Assembly: GCA_001544595.2 (NCBI GenBank)
Contig: FCOH02000023.1
Coordinates: 28,612 to 92,611, forward strand
Reading direction: 5' to 3'
Source: Caballeronia peredens
Lineage (GTDB): Bacteria; Pseudomonadota; Gammaproteobacteria; Burkholderiales; Burkholderiaceae
DNA length: 64,000 bases
Shown: positions 1-8,970 of the stretch, piece after piece
How positions within the stretch are numbered: the first letter of the stretch is position 1
Layout of the letters: the number at the start of each line of letters is the position of its first letter
The notes under the pieces: generated by a model
Seen by the model: the letters and a program-made list of their open reading frames with translations, nothing else
Database searches by the model: none
What the model was told of the DNA's origin: nothing
Position numbers and translations under genes: made by a program

Positions 1-352
1 GCGCGCCGTAGGCGGTGAGGCCGTCGCGCGAGAGCTTCGTGTTCGAATACGCGTCGCCGTAGACGATGCCGCGCCAGCCCGGAAACGACCACGTGGATGT
101 GCCGAGATGAACCGTGCCGGGCAGGCGCTGCGCGAGCGCTTCGAGTTCGGGCTGCGGCGGCGCGGGCAGCACGCCGCGCGGCTTCGCCGAGTTCGCTGGC
201 TGTGCGGGCTTTGCCGTGTCGGCAGCTTCTGCAGGAAAAGCAGCAGGCACGGGCGCACCGAAGAGATCGAACTGATCTTCCGGCTCGCCCGTTTCCGGTT
301 GCGTCGGATCGCGGTTCAGGACGCCTTCTCGTAGATGTACCGCCGCGACCAC
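1..352 (-). CDS. DUF72 family protein, N-terminal part (runs off the window)
   Basis: The reverse strand has an open frame from just inside the end of cfa to the window edge. After a proline/alanine-rich lead of about 55 residues with the segment EPEDQFDLFGAP, it reads HLGTSTWSFPGWRGIVYG, which is the typical first strand of the DUF72 (YecE-like, TIM-barrel) family. The function of DUF72 proteins is not established. No ATG is available: the likeliest start is GTG at 352, overlapping the 3' end of cfa by 37 bases, but a CTG just after GAGAAGG near 327 is an alternative. The overlap suggests cotranscription with cfa. A second, shorter DUF72 protein lies at 55814-56590. The family call is firm; the start is not. 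Confidence 0.75.
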   Translation of the reverse strand, partial: MVAAVHLREGVLNRDPTQPETGEPEDQFDLFGAPVPAAFPAEAADTAKPAQPANSAKPRGVLPAPPQPELEALAQRLPGTVHLGTSTWSFPGWRGIVYGDAYSNTKLSRDGLTAYGA

Positions 353-1530
353 GGCAGCGTCGTCGCGCTGCGTCCCGCCTTGCGGCAGATCACCTGATAG
401 ATCGACACGTCGTCGTTCTCGAACGCGTACGCGCAGCCCGCGAGATACACGCGCCAGATGCGGAAGTGCGCGTCGTCGACGAGCTTCTTCGCCTCTTCAG
501 CGTGCTCTTCGAAGCGATTCGCCCAGATGTCGAGCGTATGCGCGTAATGCCGCCGCAGGCTTTCGACGTCGATCGCTTCCAGCCCGCCGCGCTGCATGCT
601 TTCGAGCGCCAGGCCGATATGCGGCAGCTCGCCGTCCGGAAACACGTATTTGTCGATGAATTCGCCGCCGCCGAGCGAAGTCTCGCCGCTGTCGGCATCC
701 GACGACGTGATGCCGTGATTCATCGCGACGCCGTCATCGACGAGCAGATCGCGGATCTTCGCGAAGTAATCGGGCAGGTTCTTGCGCCCGACGTGCTCGA
801 ACATGCCGACGCTCGTGATGCGGTCGAACTGCCCGGGAACGTCGCGATAGTCCTGCAGGCGGATTTCGATCTGATTTTCGAGGCCCGCCGCCTTCACGCG
901 CTCGGTCGCGAGCTTGAACTGGTTTTCGGAGAGCGTGACGCCGACGCACTTCGCGCCGAACTTCTGCGCCGCGCGGATCACGAGCGCGCCCCAGCCGCAG
1001 CCGATATCGAGCAGGCGATGGCCCGGCTGCAACTGAATCTTCGTGAGAATGTGGTCGATCTTCTTGAGTTGCGCGGTATCGATGTCTTCGTCGCCGTTCT
1101 CGAAATAGGCGCAGGAGTACACCATGTTCTTGTCGAGCCAGAGCTGATAGAACTCGTTCGACACATCGTAGTGATACTGAATGGCCTTCTTGTCCGACGC
1201 CTTCGAGTGATTGAAGTAGCGCCGCACGCGCGCGAGCTTGCTGGCATTCGTCACGGTGCTCTTCGCGAGCGAATAACCGATGTTGATGATATCGGTGAGC
1301 TTGCCCTCGATATCGATCTTGCCCTTCACGTAGGCTTCACCGAGATTGTCGAGACTCGGTTCCAGCAAGTAGGGCAGCGCGGTCGCGGTCTTCACGTGCA
1401 ACGTCACCTGCGGCGCGGCGAACTGGCCGAAGTCGTGTTGCTGTCCGTCCCACAGCACGAGCCGCGCGGGCAGATTGGCCCGTTCGCGAACTTCGTCAAC
1501 CCATTGCGTCAGCTTCTTCTCCCAGAACAT
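316..1530 (-). CDS. cfa: Cyclopropane-fatty-acyl-phospholipid synthase
   Basis: This 404-residue protein transfers a methylene group from S-adenosylmethionine to the cis double bonds of membrane phospholipid acyl chains, a stationary-phase and acid-stress adaptation. It shows the family signatures YHYDVSNEFY (119-128), YSCAYF with the conserved cysteine at 140, the SAM-binding glycine-rich loop LDIGCGWG (174-181) and EHVG with a conserved glutamate at about 245. Length is usual for the long bacterial form. It lies 111 bases downstream of pdxH on the same strand and its 3' end overlaps a DUF72 gene, so the three may form one transcription unit. Some family members are tuberculostearate-type methyltransferases rather than true Cfa; the overall match favours Cfa. 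Confidence 0.93.
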   Translation of the reverse strand: MFWEKKLTQWVDEVRERANLPARLVLWDGQQHDFGQFAAPQVTLHVKTATALPYLLEPSLDNLGEAYVKGKIDIEGKLTDIINIGYSLAKSTVTNASKLARVRRYFNHSKASDKKAIQYHYDVSNEFYQLWLDKNMVYSCAYFENGDEDIDTAQLKKIDHILTKIQLQPGHRLLDIGCGWGALVIRAAQKFGAKCVGVTLSENQFKLATERVKAAGLENQIEIRLQDYRDVPGQFDRITSVGMFEHVGRKNLPDYFAKIRDLLVDDGVAMNHGITSSDADSGETSLGGGEFIDKYVFPDGELPHIGLALESMQRGGLEAIDVESLRRHYAHTLDIWANRFEEHAEEAKKLVDDAHFRIWRVYLAGCAYAFENDDVSIYQVICRKAGRSATTLPWSRRYIYEKAS

Positions 1531-1641
1531 GCTTGTTTCTCCGCGCTAGATGAAATCAAGGGAAGGCTCGCGCCTCCATGTTCGTACTGCTTGCCGCTTC
1601 GTCCGTTCGTTGCTTCGCCGTGCCGAGTTCCGCGCCGCGCG

Positions 1642-2283
1642 TTACGGTGCGAGCCGCGCGATGCGCCACGGACCGTCCGCGAGTTCGCGCGTATAGACGA
1701 TGCGGTCGTGCAGCCGTGACGGGCGTCCCTGCCAGAATTCGATGGAATCGGGCACGAGGCGATAGCCGCCCCAATGCGGCGGACGCGGCGGCGCGTCGCC
1801 GAAACGGGCGGTCATTTCGCGTTCGCGTGCTTCCAGCGCCTCGCGGCTTTCGAGCGGCTGACTCTGGTCCGATGCCCACGCGCCGATGCGCGAGCCGAGC
1901 GGGCGCGAGGCGTAATACGCGTCGCTTTCCCCGGCGCTCGTCTGTTCGACGCGGCCCTCGATGCGCACTTGCCGCTCGAGTTCGATCCAGTGAAACAGCA
2001 GGCTCGCCGCGGGATTGGCGGCGATTTCGCGGCCCTTGCGGCTTTCGTAGTTGGTAAAGAAGACGAATCCGCGCTCGTCGACGCCCTTGATGAGCACGAT
2101 GCGAGCAGACGGACGCCCTTCGCGATCGACGGTCGCGAGGGTCATGGCATTCGGTTCGGGCAACTTCGCATCGAGCGCCTGCGCGAACCAGGTCTCGAAC
2201 TGGCGAAACGGGTTCGGGTCGACGTCGGCGGTGTCCAGTGCGCCGCGTGAATAGTTCGTGCGAAGATCAGCAAGGGTGGTCAT
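1642..2283 (-). CDS. pdxH: Pyridoxamine 5'-phosphate oxidase
   Basis: A 213-residue FMN enzyme that oxidises pyridoxine or pyridoxamine 5'-phosphate to pyridoxal 5'-phosphate, the last step of vitamin B6 synthesis and salvage. Recognisable blocks are NPFRQFETWF near the N-terminus, the FMN-binding segment ARIVLIKGVDERGFVFFTNY, the dimer/FMN block SRIGAWASDQS and the C-terminal WGGYRLVPDSIEFWQGRPSRLHDR. Start and length match the family. It is the first gene of a minus-strand group with cfa downstream and faces tcdA across about 290 bases that contain the divergent promoters. Confidence 0.96.
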   Translation of the reverse strand: MTTLADLRTNYSRGALDTADVDPNPFRQFETWFAQALDAKLPEPNAMTLATVDREGRPSARIVLIKGVDERGFVFFTNYESRKGREIAANPAASLLFHWIELERQVRIEGRVEQTSAGESDAYYASRPLGSRIGAWASDQSQPLESREALEAREREMTARFGDAPPRPPHWGGYRLVPDSIEFWQGRPSRLHDRIVYTRELADGPWRIARLAP

Positions 2284-2569
2284 TTTTTATGCAATCGCTA
2301 CAGTCGCGTCAGTATAGCCAGAGTAAAACGTTCTTGCCCTGATTACCCGGAGACCTGTGAGAGCGCCCATTGCGCAAACCACTGCCGACTATCACGTCTC
2401 CGGTTTCGATAAGGCAGAATACGCAATTCGGCCGCATTTTGCATAATCCGACACGCAACTTTGCAACACCGATAGCCGCTTGTAAGCCTTGATTGACGCG
2501 GCACAAGGACTATCGCAATTTGCTGTTTGCAGTCGGCTTTCAACGCTCCACGTTTCGACCCCGCACGAC

Positions 2570-3424
2570 ATGAACGCCTCATCCGACATTGCCATGACGC
2601 CTCCCGCCGACGAAGCCGCCGAAGCCGTCGATCGCGAGCGCCGCTTCGGCGGCATCGCGCGTTTGTACGGCGCCCCCGCGCTTGCCGCGTTCCGGAATGC
2701 GCATGTCGCGGTGATCGGAATCGGCGGCGTCGGCTCGTGGGTCGCGGAGGCGCTCGCGCGCAGCGCCGTCGGCAAGCTGACGCTGATCGATCTCGACAAC
2801 GTCGCCGAAAGCAACACGAACCGCCAGATTCACGCGCTCGACGGCAACTACGGCAAGGCCAAAGTCGCGGCGATGGCCGAGCGCATCGGCCTGATCGATC
2901 CCGCGTGCGACGTGCGCCAGATCGAGGACTTCGTCGAACTGGGCAACTTCGACGAAACGCTGGGCGGCGGCTTCGATTTCATCGTCGATGCGATCGACAG
3001 CGTGCGCACGAAAACGGCGCTGATTGCGTGGTGCGTGGCGCGCAAGCAGGCGCTCATCACCGTGGGCGGCGCGGGCGGGCAGCTCGATCCGACGCGCATC
3101 CGCATCGACGATCTCGCGCTCACGATTCAGGACCCGCTGCTCTCGAAGGTGCGCGGCCAGTTGCGCAAGCTGCACGGCTTTCCGCGCGGGCCGAAGGCGC
3201 GCTTCAAGGTGAGCGCGGTGTATTCCGACGAGCCTTTGATCTATCCCGAAGCGCCCGTGTGCGATCTGAGCGAAGGCGCCGAGCATCTGGAAACCGGCGC
3301 GGGCTATGCCGGCCCGGTCGGGCTCAATTGCGCGGGTTTCGGCTCCAGCGTGTGCGTGACGGCGAGCTTCGGCTTCGCGGCCGCCGCGCATGTGCTGCGG
3401 GCGCTGGCCAAACCCGCGGCGTAG
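2570..3424 (+). CDS. tcdA: tRNA threonylcarbamoyladenosine dehydratase (ThiF/E1-like)
   Basis: The 284-residue protein belongs to the ThiF/MoeB/E1 superfamily and resembles TcdA (CsdL/YgdL), which uses ATP to cyclise t6A37 of tRNA to ct6A. The nucleotide-binding loop GIGGVGSW is at 50-57, followed by the acidic DLDNVAESNTNRQ block where the E1-like arginine sits. I chose ATG 2570; the frame is open upstream to a TTG at 2489 but conservation begins at RRFGGIARLYG, so ATG 2594 is also possible. No strong Shine-Dalgarno is visible. A bidirectional terminator separates it from the convergent thioredoxin-like gene. Confidence 0.88.
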   Translation: MNASSDIAMTPPADEAAEAVDRERRFGGIARLYGAPALAAFRNAHVAVIGIGGVGSWVAEALARSAVGKLTLIDLDNVAESNTNRQIHALDGNYGKAKVAAMAERIGLIDPACDVRQIEDFVELGNFDETLGGGFDFIVDAIDSVRTKTALIAWCVARKQALITVGGAGGQLDPTRIRIDDLALTIQDPLLSKVRGQLRKLHGFPRGPKARFKVSAVYSDEPLIYPEAPVCDLSEGAEHLETGAGYAGPVGLNCAGFGSSVCVTASFGFAAAAHVLRALAKPAA

Positions 3425-3445
3425 TTTTTGTCACGACGGACGCAA

Positions 3446-3475
3446 AACGGCCGGCCTCACGGGAAGCCGGCCGTT
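3446..3475 (+). terminator. Bidirectional hairpin terminator between tcdA and ybbN
   Basis: A perfect 10-bp stem (AACGGCCGGC with GCCGGCCGTT) around a 10-base loop lies between the convergent stops. T-rich tracts flank it on both strands, so it can serve both genes. Confidence 0.75.
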
Positions 3476-3521
3476 CTCGTTTCGAGCGCCATTTCGGGCG
3501 TTCAGGCGCGGCTCGCGCCGG

Positions 3522-4370
3522 TCAGTTGATCGCCGCGCTCAGCTTGCGCCGCCACTGCGACACGAGATCCGGCTGATTCGCGGCAAGCTCGAAGACGGAC
3601 AGCATCGTCTTGCGGCCGACATCGTCCATGAACGCGCGGTCACGCACGACGATCGCCAGCAAATGCTCCAACGCCCCCGCGTAATCGCGGCCCGCGATCA
3701 GGCGGTTCGCCAGCGCGAAGCGCGCATCGAGATCGTCGGGATTGGCTTTCACCGCGTCGATCAGCGCGTCGGCGGGCGGCAGGTCGGCGGCGGCATCGGC
3801 GGCGTCGAGCTCGGTCTTGAGCGCGTTGTAGCGCGCGTCGATGCCTTGCGTCGTCTTCGGCGACAGCAGCTTTTCCTCGTCCTTCGCTTCGTCGATGCGG
3901 CGTTCGGCGATCAGCCATTCGATCAGGTCGAGGCGGGCGTCGTCGTAGCCGGGATCGAGGGCGAGCGCGGCCTTGATCGTGTCGATGGCCTGCTTGCGCT
4001 CGCCCGCGGCCCACGCGTTGTGCGCGGTCTGGCGTTCGGCGTCGGCGCCGTCGGGCACGAGCCGGTCGAGAAATTCGCGCAACTGGCCTTCGGGCAGCAC
4101 GCCGATGAACTGATCGACCGGGCGGCCCTCCGCGAACGCGATCACGTGCGGAATGCTGCGCACCTGAAAATGCGCCGCGAGTTCCTGATTCTCGTCGACG
4201 TTCACCTTGACGAGCTTCCATTTGCCCGCGGCTTCGGCTTCGAGCTTCTCCAGCATGGGTCCGAGCGTCTTGCACGGGCCGCACCAGGGCGCCCAGAAAT
4301 CGACCAGAACGGGCGCGAGCATCGATGCATTGATGACATCGTTCTCGAAGGTGGCGAGGGTCGTATCCAT
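3522..4370 (-). CDS. ybbN: Thioredoxin-TPR protein (CnoX/YbbN family)
   Basis: The 282-residue protein has an N-terminal thioredoxin fold (about 1-110) with an intact redox site WCGPC (cysteines 30 and 33) and the cis-proline segment RSIPHVIAF, followed by an alpha-helical TPR-like region (about 115-280) with repeated AALALDPGYDDARLDL-type helices. This is the architecture of YbbN/CnoX, a holdase that passes protected clients to GroEL. The E. coli protein has lost the second active-site cysteine, whereas this one keeps both, so it may combine chaperone and disulfide activity as reported for other CnoX proteins. groESL lies elsewhere in this window (53 kb). It is convergent with tcdA. Confidence 0.88.
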   Translation of the reverse strand: MDTTLATFENDVINASMLAPVLVDFWAPWCGPCKTLGPMLEKLEAEAAGKWKLVKVNVDENQELAAHFQVRSIPHVIAFAEGRPVDQFIGVLPEGQLREFLDRLVPDGADAERQTAHNAWAAGERKQAIDTIKAALALDPGYDDARLDLIEWLIAERRIDEAKDEEKLLSPKTTQGIDARYNALKTELDAADAAADLPPADALIDAVKANPDDLDARFALANRLIAGRDYAGALEHLLAIVVRDRAFMDDVGRKTMLSVFELAANQPDLVSQWRRKLSAAIN

Positions 4371-4451
4371 GCGTTCTCTCCTAATGCTTGCGGTCGTCGA
4401 TCTCGCTTATATGGGGACGATCCACCCGGCTCTCAAGCGCTGCAGCGCGAT

Positions 4452-5342
<891 letters not shown>

Positions 5343-5515
5343 GGCGGATTCCGGAAGTCAGGCCGGGCGCCGGACGGCACCCGTGGAACCGTCGATTCTA
5401 CCGGCCGATTTCGCGTGATGCAGACGCGTTGCCGGCTTCCTTCTGTCTGTATCGCCGTGTTTCCGGTATGCGTGCAGCGTCGCGCAACGTTCACCCACTC
5501 CATAGGAGATTCGAA

Positions 5516-5776
5516 ATGAGCAAGAGCAAGCTGTTGACCGCCCTTACCGTGGGCATTTTCACGGCCACTGCCGCGACCGGCGCGATGGCGCAGACTTCGT
5601 CGGGCAACTCGACGGGCGCGATGGGCAACGACACCGCCGGAACGTCGGACAGTTCTTCCGGCACGATGAAGCACAAGAAGCCGAGGAAGCACACCGCGCA
5701 ACCGTCGTCGGGCAAGAAGACGCCGGATACCGAAACGGGCAATAACGCGGCGGCGGAGTCCGGCCAGAGCAAGTAA
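5516..5776 (+). CDS. Small exported Ser/Thr/Gly-rich protein of unknown function
   Basis: An 86-residue protein preceded by a good Shine-Dalgarno (TAGGAG, 8 bases before ATG 5516). Residues 1-25 form a classical signal peptide ending in ATGAMA-Q. The mature part is low-complexity, rich in serine, threonine, glycine, asparagine and lysine, with a basic patch (KHKKPRKH) and no cysteine or domain I recognise. Small proteins like this are common in Burkholderia-group genomes, usually periplasmic. A longer upstream frame exists (from 5429), but the RBS and signal peptide fix the start. Confidence 0.75.
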   Translation: MSKSKLLTALTVGIFTATAATGAMAQTSSGNSTGAMGNDTAGTSDSSSGTMKHKKPRKHTAQPSSGKKTPDTETGNNAAAESGQSK

Positions 5777-5950
5777 GCGGCGGCTTTTGCCGTCGGGAAG
5801 GCGCTCGCGTCGTGGCGTTGTCGCGGCGGCGCGGGCGCTTTTTGGTGTTTGTCGATGCGCGCGGCTCACGCATATTTGACGAACCCGCCGCGCGGCCCTC
5901 CGTTACACTCATCGGCTCACCGGTAACGGGCAGATGAGAGGAGCAGGGCG

Positions 5951-6832
5951 ATGTCGCCAAAGGATTTGCTGATCGCCGCGGTGGTCATTCTTGCGTGGGG
6001 CGTGAACTTCGTCGTCATCAAGCTGGGACTGCACGGCGTGCCGCCGATGCTGCTCGGCGCGCTGCGTTTCGCGCTCGCCGCGTTGCCCGCGTTCTTCGTC
6101 AAGCGTCCGCAGATTCCGCTGCGCTGGCTCTTCGCTTACGGCCTCACCATCTCGCTCGGACAATTCGCGCTGCTGTTCTACGGCATGTATGTCGGCATGC
6201 CGGCGGGGCTCGCGTCGCTCGTGCTGCAGGCGCAGGCGTTCTTCACCCTCATCTTCGCGGCGATGTTTCTCGGCGAGCGCATCCGCGCGGCGAACGTCGC
6301 CGGTCTCGTGATCGCGGCGGCGGGGCTTGCGCTGATCGGCATGCAGGGCGGCCACGCGATGACCATCACCGGTTTTCTGTTCACGATCGCCGCGTCCGCG
6401 ATGTGGGCGCTCGGCAATGTCGTCACGAAGGCGATGGGCAAGGTCGATCTGCTGTCGCTCGTCGTATGGGGCAGCCTGATCCCGCCGCTCCCGTTTCTCG
6501 CGCTCTCGCTGATCTTCGAAGGCCCGGCGCGCATCGAAGCGAGTCTCGCAGCCATTCCGCTCGTCTCCGTGTTCGCGATTCTCTACCTCGCTTTCGTCGC
6601 GACGATCGTCGGCTACAGCCTGTGGGGAAAGCTGCTCGCGCGCTATCCGGCAGGCAGCGTCGCGCCGTTCTCGCTGCTCGTTCCGGTGATCGGGCTCGTC
6701 TCGGCGGCGCTGGTGCTCGGCGAGGGACTGAGCGCTGCGCAGATCGCGGGCGCGGCGCTCGTGATGGCGGGGCTCGTGGTGAACGTGTTCGGCGCGCGCT
6801 TCATCCAGCGCATTCTGCCGTCGGCGCGCTGA
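5951..6832 (+). CDS. eamA: EamA-type O-acetylserine/cysteine exporter
   Basis: The 293-residue inner-membrane protein has ten predicted hydrophobic segments in two EamA repeats. It resembles E. coli EamA (YdeD), which exports cysteine-pathway metabolites: matching blocks include WGVNFVVIKLGLHGVPP at the start, GMPAGLASLVLQAQAFFT in the middle and YLAFVATIVGYSLWG and SLLVPVIGLVSAALVLGE near the end. ATG 5951 follows a purine-rich GAGAGGAGCAG. It stands alone between the small exported gene and the convergent amiC. Substrate is inferred from family resemblance only. Confidence 0.85.
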   Translation: MSPKDLLIAAVVILAWGVNFVVIKLGLHGVPPMLLGALRFALAALPAFFVKRPQIPLRWLFAYGLTISLGQFALLFYGMYVGMPAGLASLVLQAQAFFTLIFAAMFLGERIRAANVAGLVIAAAGLALIGMQGGHAMTITGFLFTIAASAMWALGNVVTKAMGKVDLLSLVVWGSLIPPLPFLALSLIFEGPARIEASLAAIPLVSVFAILYLAFVATIVGYSLWGKLLARYPAGSVAPFSLLVPVIGLVSAALVLGEGLSAAQIAGAALVMAGLVVNVFGARFIQRILPSAR

Positions 6833-6859
6833 ACGAGGCGTTCGTCCGCCTCGTCCGCG

Positions 6860-8392
6860 TTACGTCATGCGGCTCTTCGCGAGCGGCGGATTCGCCGCGA
6901 AGTAGCGCTTGATGCCCTTCATGATCGCGTTTGCCATCTTGTCGCGATAGGCGTCGTCGTTGAGGCGCGCTTCCTCGTCCGGGTTGCTGATGAACGCGGT
7001 CTCCACCAGGATCGACGGAATGTCCGGCGCCTTCAGCACGGCAAAGCCCGCCTGTTCGACCGAGCCCTTGTGCAGCTTGTTGATGCCGCCGATCTCGTTG
7101 AGCACGAAGCTGCCGTAGCGCATCGAATCGCGGATCTGCGCGGTCGTCGACATGTCGAAGAGCGCGCGGTTCACGCTCGCGTCCTGCGACTTCACGTTGA
7201 TGCCGCCGACCTGATCCGACGCGTTCTCCTTGTTCGCCATCCAGCGCGCGGCCGCGCTCGACGCGCCGTGCTCCGACAGCGCGAACACCGACGAGCCGCG
7301 CGCGTCGGGCGTGGTGAACGCATCCGCGTGAATCGACACGAAAAGGTCCGCGCCGACGCGCTGCGCCTTCTGCACGCGCACGTTGAGCGGCACGAAGAAG
7401 TCGGCGTCGCGGGTCATCATCGCGCGCATGTTGGGCTGGGCGTCGATCTTCGCGCGCAGCTTCTTCGCGATATCGAGCGCGATGTGCTTCTCGTACGTGC
7501 CCTGGCCGCCGATCGCGCCCGGGTCCTCGCCGCCGTGGCCCGGATCGATCGCGACGGTGAGCAGGCGCGTCGTGCCGACGCCCTGCTTGGGCGCGGAGAA
7601 CGTGTACTGATCGTCGTCGTCCTTTTGGGCGATGACGGGCGGCGCGGCCGGCACGCGCGGCTTCACGGCAGGCTTCGGCACGGGCGTGGCGGGCGCGGCA
7701 GGCGTGGACGGCGCCGCGTCGGCCGGCGCGTCGCTCTGCGCGTACTTCTGGAAGAAGTCGTCGGTCGAATCCGGCGCGACCGGTTTCTGCGGCGTTGCCG
7801 GTCCGGACAGCGTCGCGGGCGGCGGCGTGGACGGATTCGGATTCGCGCGATCGAACGCTTCCTGCTTGCGCTCGGACTGCGCGAGCAGTTCCATCAGCGG
7901 ATCGGGCGCGACGGCCGGATACAGATCGAACACGAGCCGGTACTTGTAGCTGCCGATGGGCCCAAGCGTGAAAACCTGCGGCTTCACCGAGCCTTTCAGG
8001 TCGAACACCATGCGCACGACATGCGGCTGATACTGCCCGACGCGCACCGATTGAATCTGCGGATCGTTCGGTGTGATCTTCGAGACGAGATCCTTCAGCG
8101 ACTGATCGAGATCGATGCCGTTCAGATCGACGACGAGCCGGTCCGGCCCTTGCAGCGTCTGGTTGGTGTTCTGCAGCGGCTGATCCGATTCGATCGTCAC
8201 GCGGGTGTAGTCGCGCGCGGGCCACACGCGCACGCCGAGCACGCTGCTCGCATGAGCGAGCTTCGGCGCGACGAGCGCGAGCACGAGCGTCGATGCGCCC
8301 GCGCGCAGCACCTGGCGGCGGCGCCAGTTGTGCGGCGCGCCGGCGCCCGATTCGATCGAATGGAACGGCTTGATCAACATCTTTCGAGACAT
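6860..8392 (-). CDS. amiC: N-acetylmuramoyl-L-alanine amidase AmiC
   Basis: The 510-residue periplasmic amidase cleaves the amide bond between N-acetylmuramic acid and the stem peptide during daughter-cell separation. The N-terminus carries a twin-arginine signal (RRRQVLRAG at 24-32, cleavage after KLAHA), as in E. coli AmiC. An AMIN domain (about 52-160) that targets the septum is followed by a proline/alanine-rich linker (about 170-265) and the zinc-dependent Amidase_3 domain with DPGHGGEDPGA (283-293), Glu301 and the late ETAFISN. It overlaps tsaE by 19 bases, the usual tsaE-amiC pairing. Confidence 0.94.
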   Translation of the reverse strand: MSRKMLIKPFHSIESGAGAPHNWRRRQVLRAGASTLVLALVAPKLAHASSVLGVRVWPARDYTRVTIESDQPLQNTNQTLQGPDRLVVDLNGIDLDQSLKDLVSKITPNDPQIQSVRVGQYQPHVVRMVFDLKGSVKPQVFTLGPIGSYKYRLVFDLYPAVAPDPLMELLAQSERKQEAFDRANPNPSTPPPATLSGPATPQKPVAPDSTDDFFQKYAQSDAPADAAPSTPAAPATPVPKPAVKPRVPAAPPVIAQKDDDDQYTFSAPKQGVGTTRLLTVAIDPGHGGEDPGAIGGQGTYEKHIALDIAKKLRAKIDAQPNMRAMMTRDADFFVPLNVRVQKAQRVGADLFVSIHADAFTTPDARGSSVFALSEHGASSAAARWMANKENASDQVGGINVKSQDASVNRALFDMSTTAQIRDSMRYGSFVLNEIGGINKLHKGSVEQAGFAVLKAPDIPSILVETAFISNPDEEARLNDDAYRDKMANAIMKGIKRYFAANPPLAKSRMT

Positions 8393-8952
8393 GACTTTCC
8401 TGTTTCGCTAAATGCCCGCGCGGTGAGCACGCGGCCTTCTTCTTCGTTCGGATGGCCGGGCGAACCCGGCTCATCCGGCAGCGACAGCCGGAACACGAGA
8501 TCGGGCACGCCGAGCAGGCCGCCCGCCTGCTGCGGCCACTCGACGAGACACACCGCGCCCGCATCGAAATATTCGCGGAAGCCGGCATCGGCCCATTCGG
8601 CCGGATCGGCGAAGCGATAGAGATCGAAGTGATAGACGTCGAGCGGTCCGCTTGCGGTTTCGAGCGAATACGGCTCGACCAGCGTGTAAGTCGGGCTTTT
8701 CACGCGGCCCGCGTGGCCGAGCGCGCGCAAGGTCGCGCGCACGAGCGTGGTCTTGCCCGCGCCCAGGTCCCCGATCAACTGGACTTGCAAACCGGTGAAT
8801 CGTTCAGGCGATGCGTGCATGCGCGCGGCATCGATGGCGCGCGCGAAGCGTTCGCCGAAAGCGAGCGTCGCTGCTTCGTCGCGCAGATCGAAGCGGCGTT
8901 CGAGAAGCGCGGATGAAAGATCGGGCGTCGTGCGTGCGGGGCTTTCGGGCAT
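8374..8952 (-). CDS. tsaE: tRNA threonylcarbamoyladenosine biosynthesis ATPase TsaE
   Basis: The 192-residue P-loop ATPase drives the TsaB-TsaD-TsaE complex that makes t6A37 on ANN-decoding tRNAs. The Walker A GDLGAGKTT is at 61-69, followed by VKSPTYTLVEPY and the acidic HFDLYR, with LVEWPQ near the end, all TsaE hallmarks. I use ATG 8952; an ATG at 8991 would reach into queG. It is cotranscribed with amiC (19-base overlap). The product of this pathway is the substrate of TcdA, encoded at 2570-3424. The C-terminal 30 residues (rich in E, P and G) extend beyond the conserved core. Confidence 0.92.
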   Translation of the reverse strand: MPESPARTTPDLSSALLERRFDLRDEAATLAFGERFARAIDAARMHASPERFTGLQVQLIGDLGAGKTTLVRATLRALGHAGRVKSPTYTLVEPYSLETASGPLDVYHFDLYRFADPAEWADAGFREYFDAGAVCLVEWPQQAGGLLGVPDLVFRLSLPDEPGSPGHPNEEEGRVLTARAFSETGKSCLERC

Positions 8953-8970
8953 TGCTCGTAAAATGTCGTG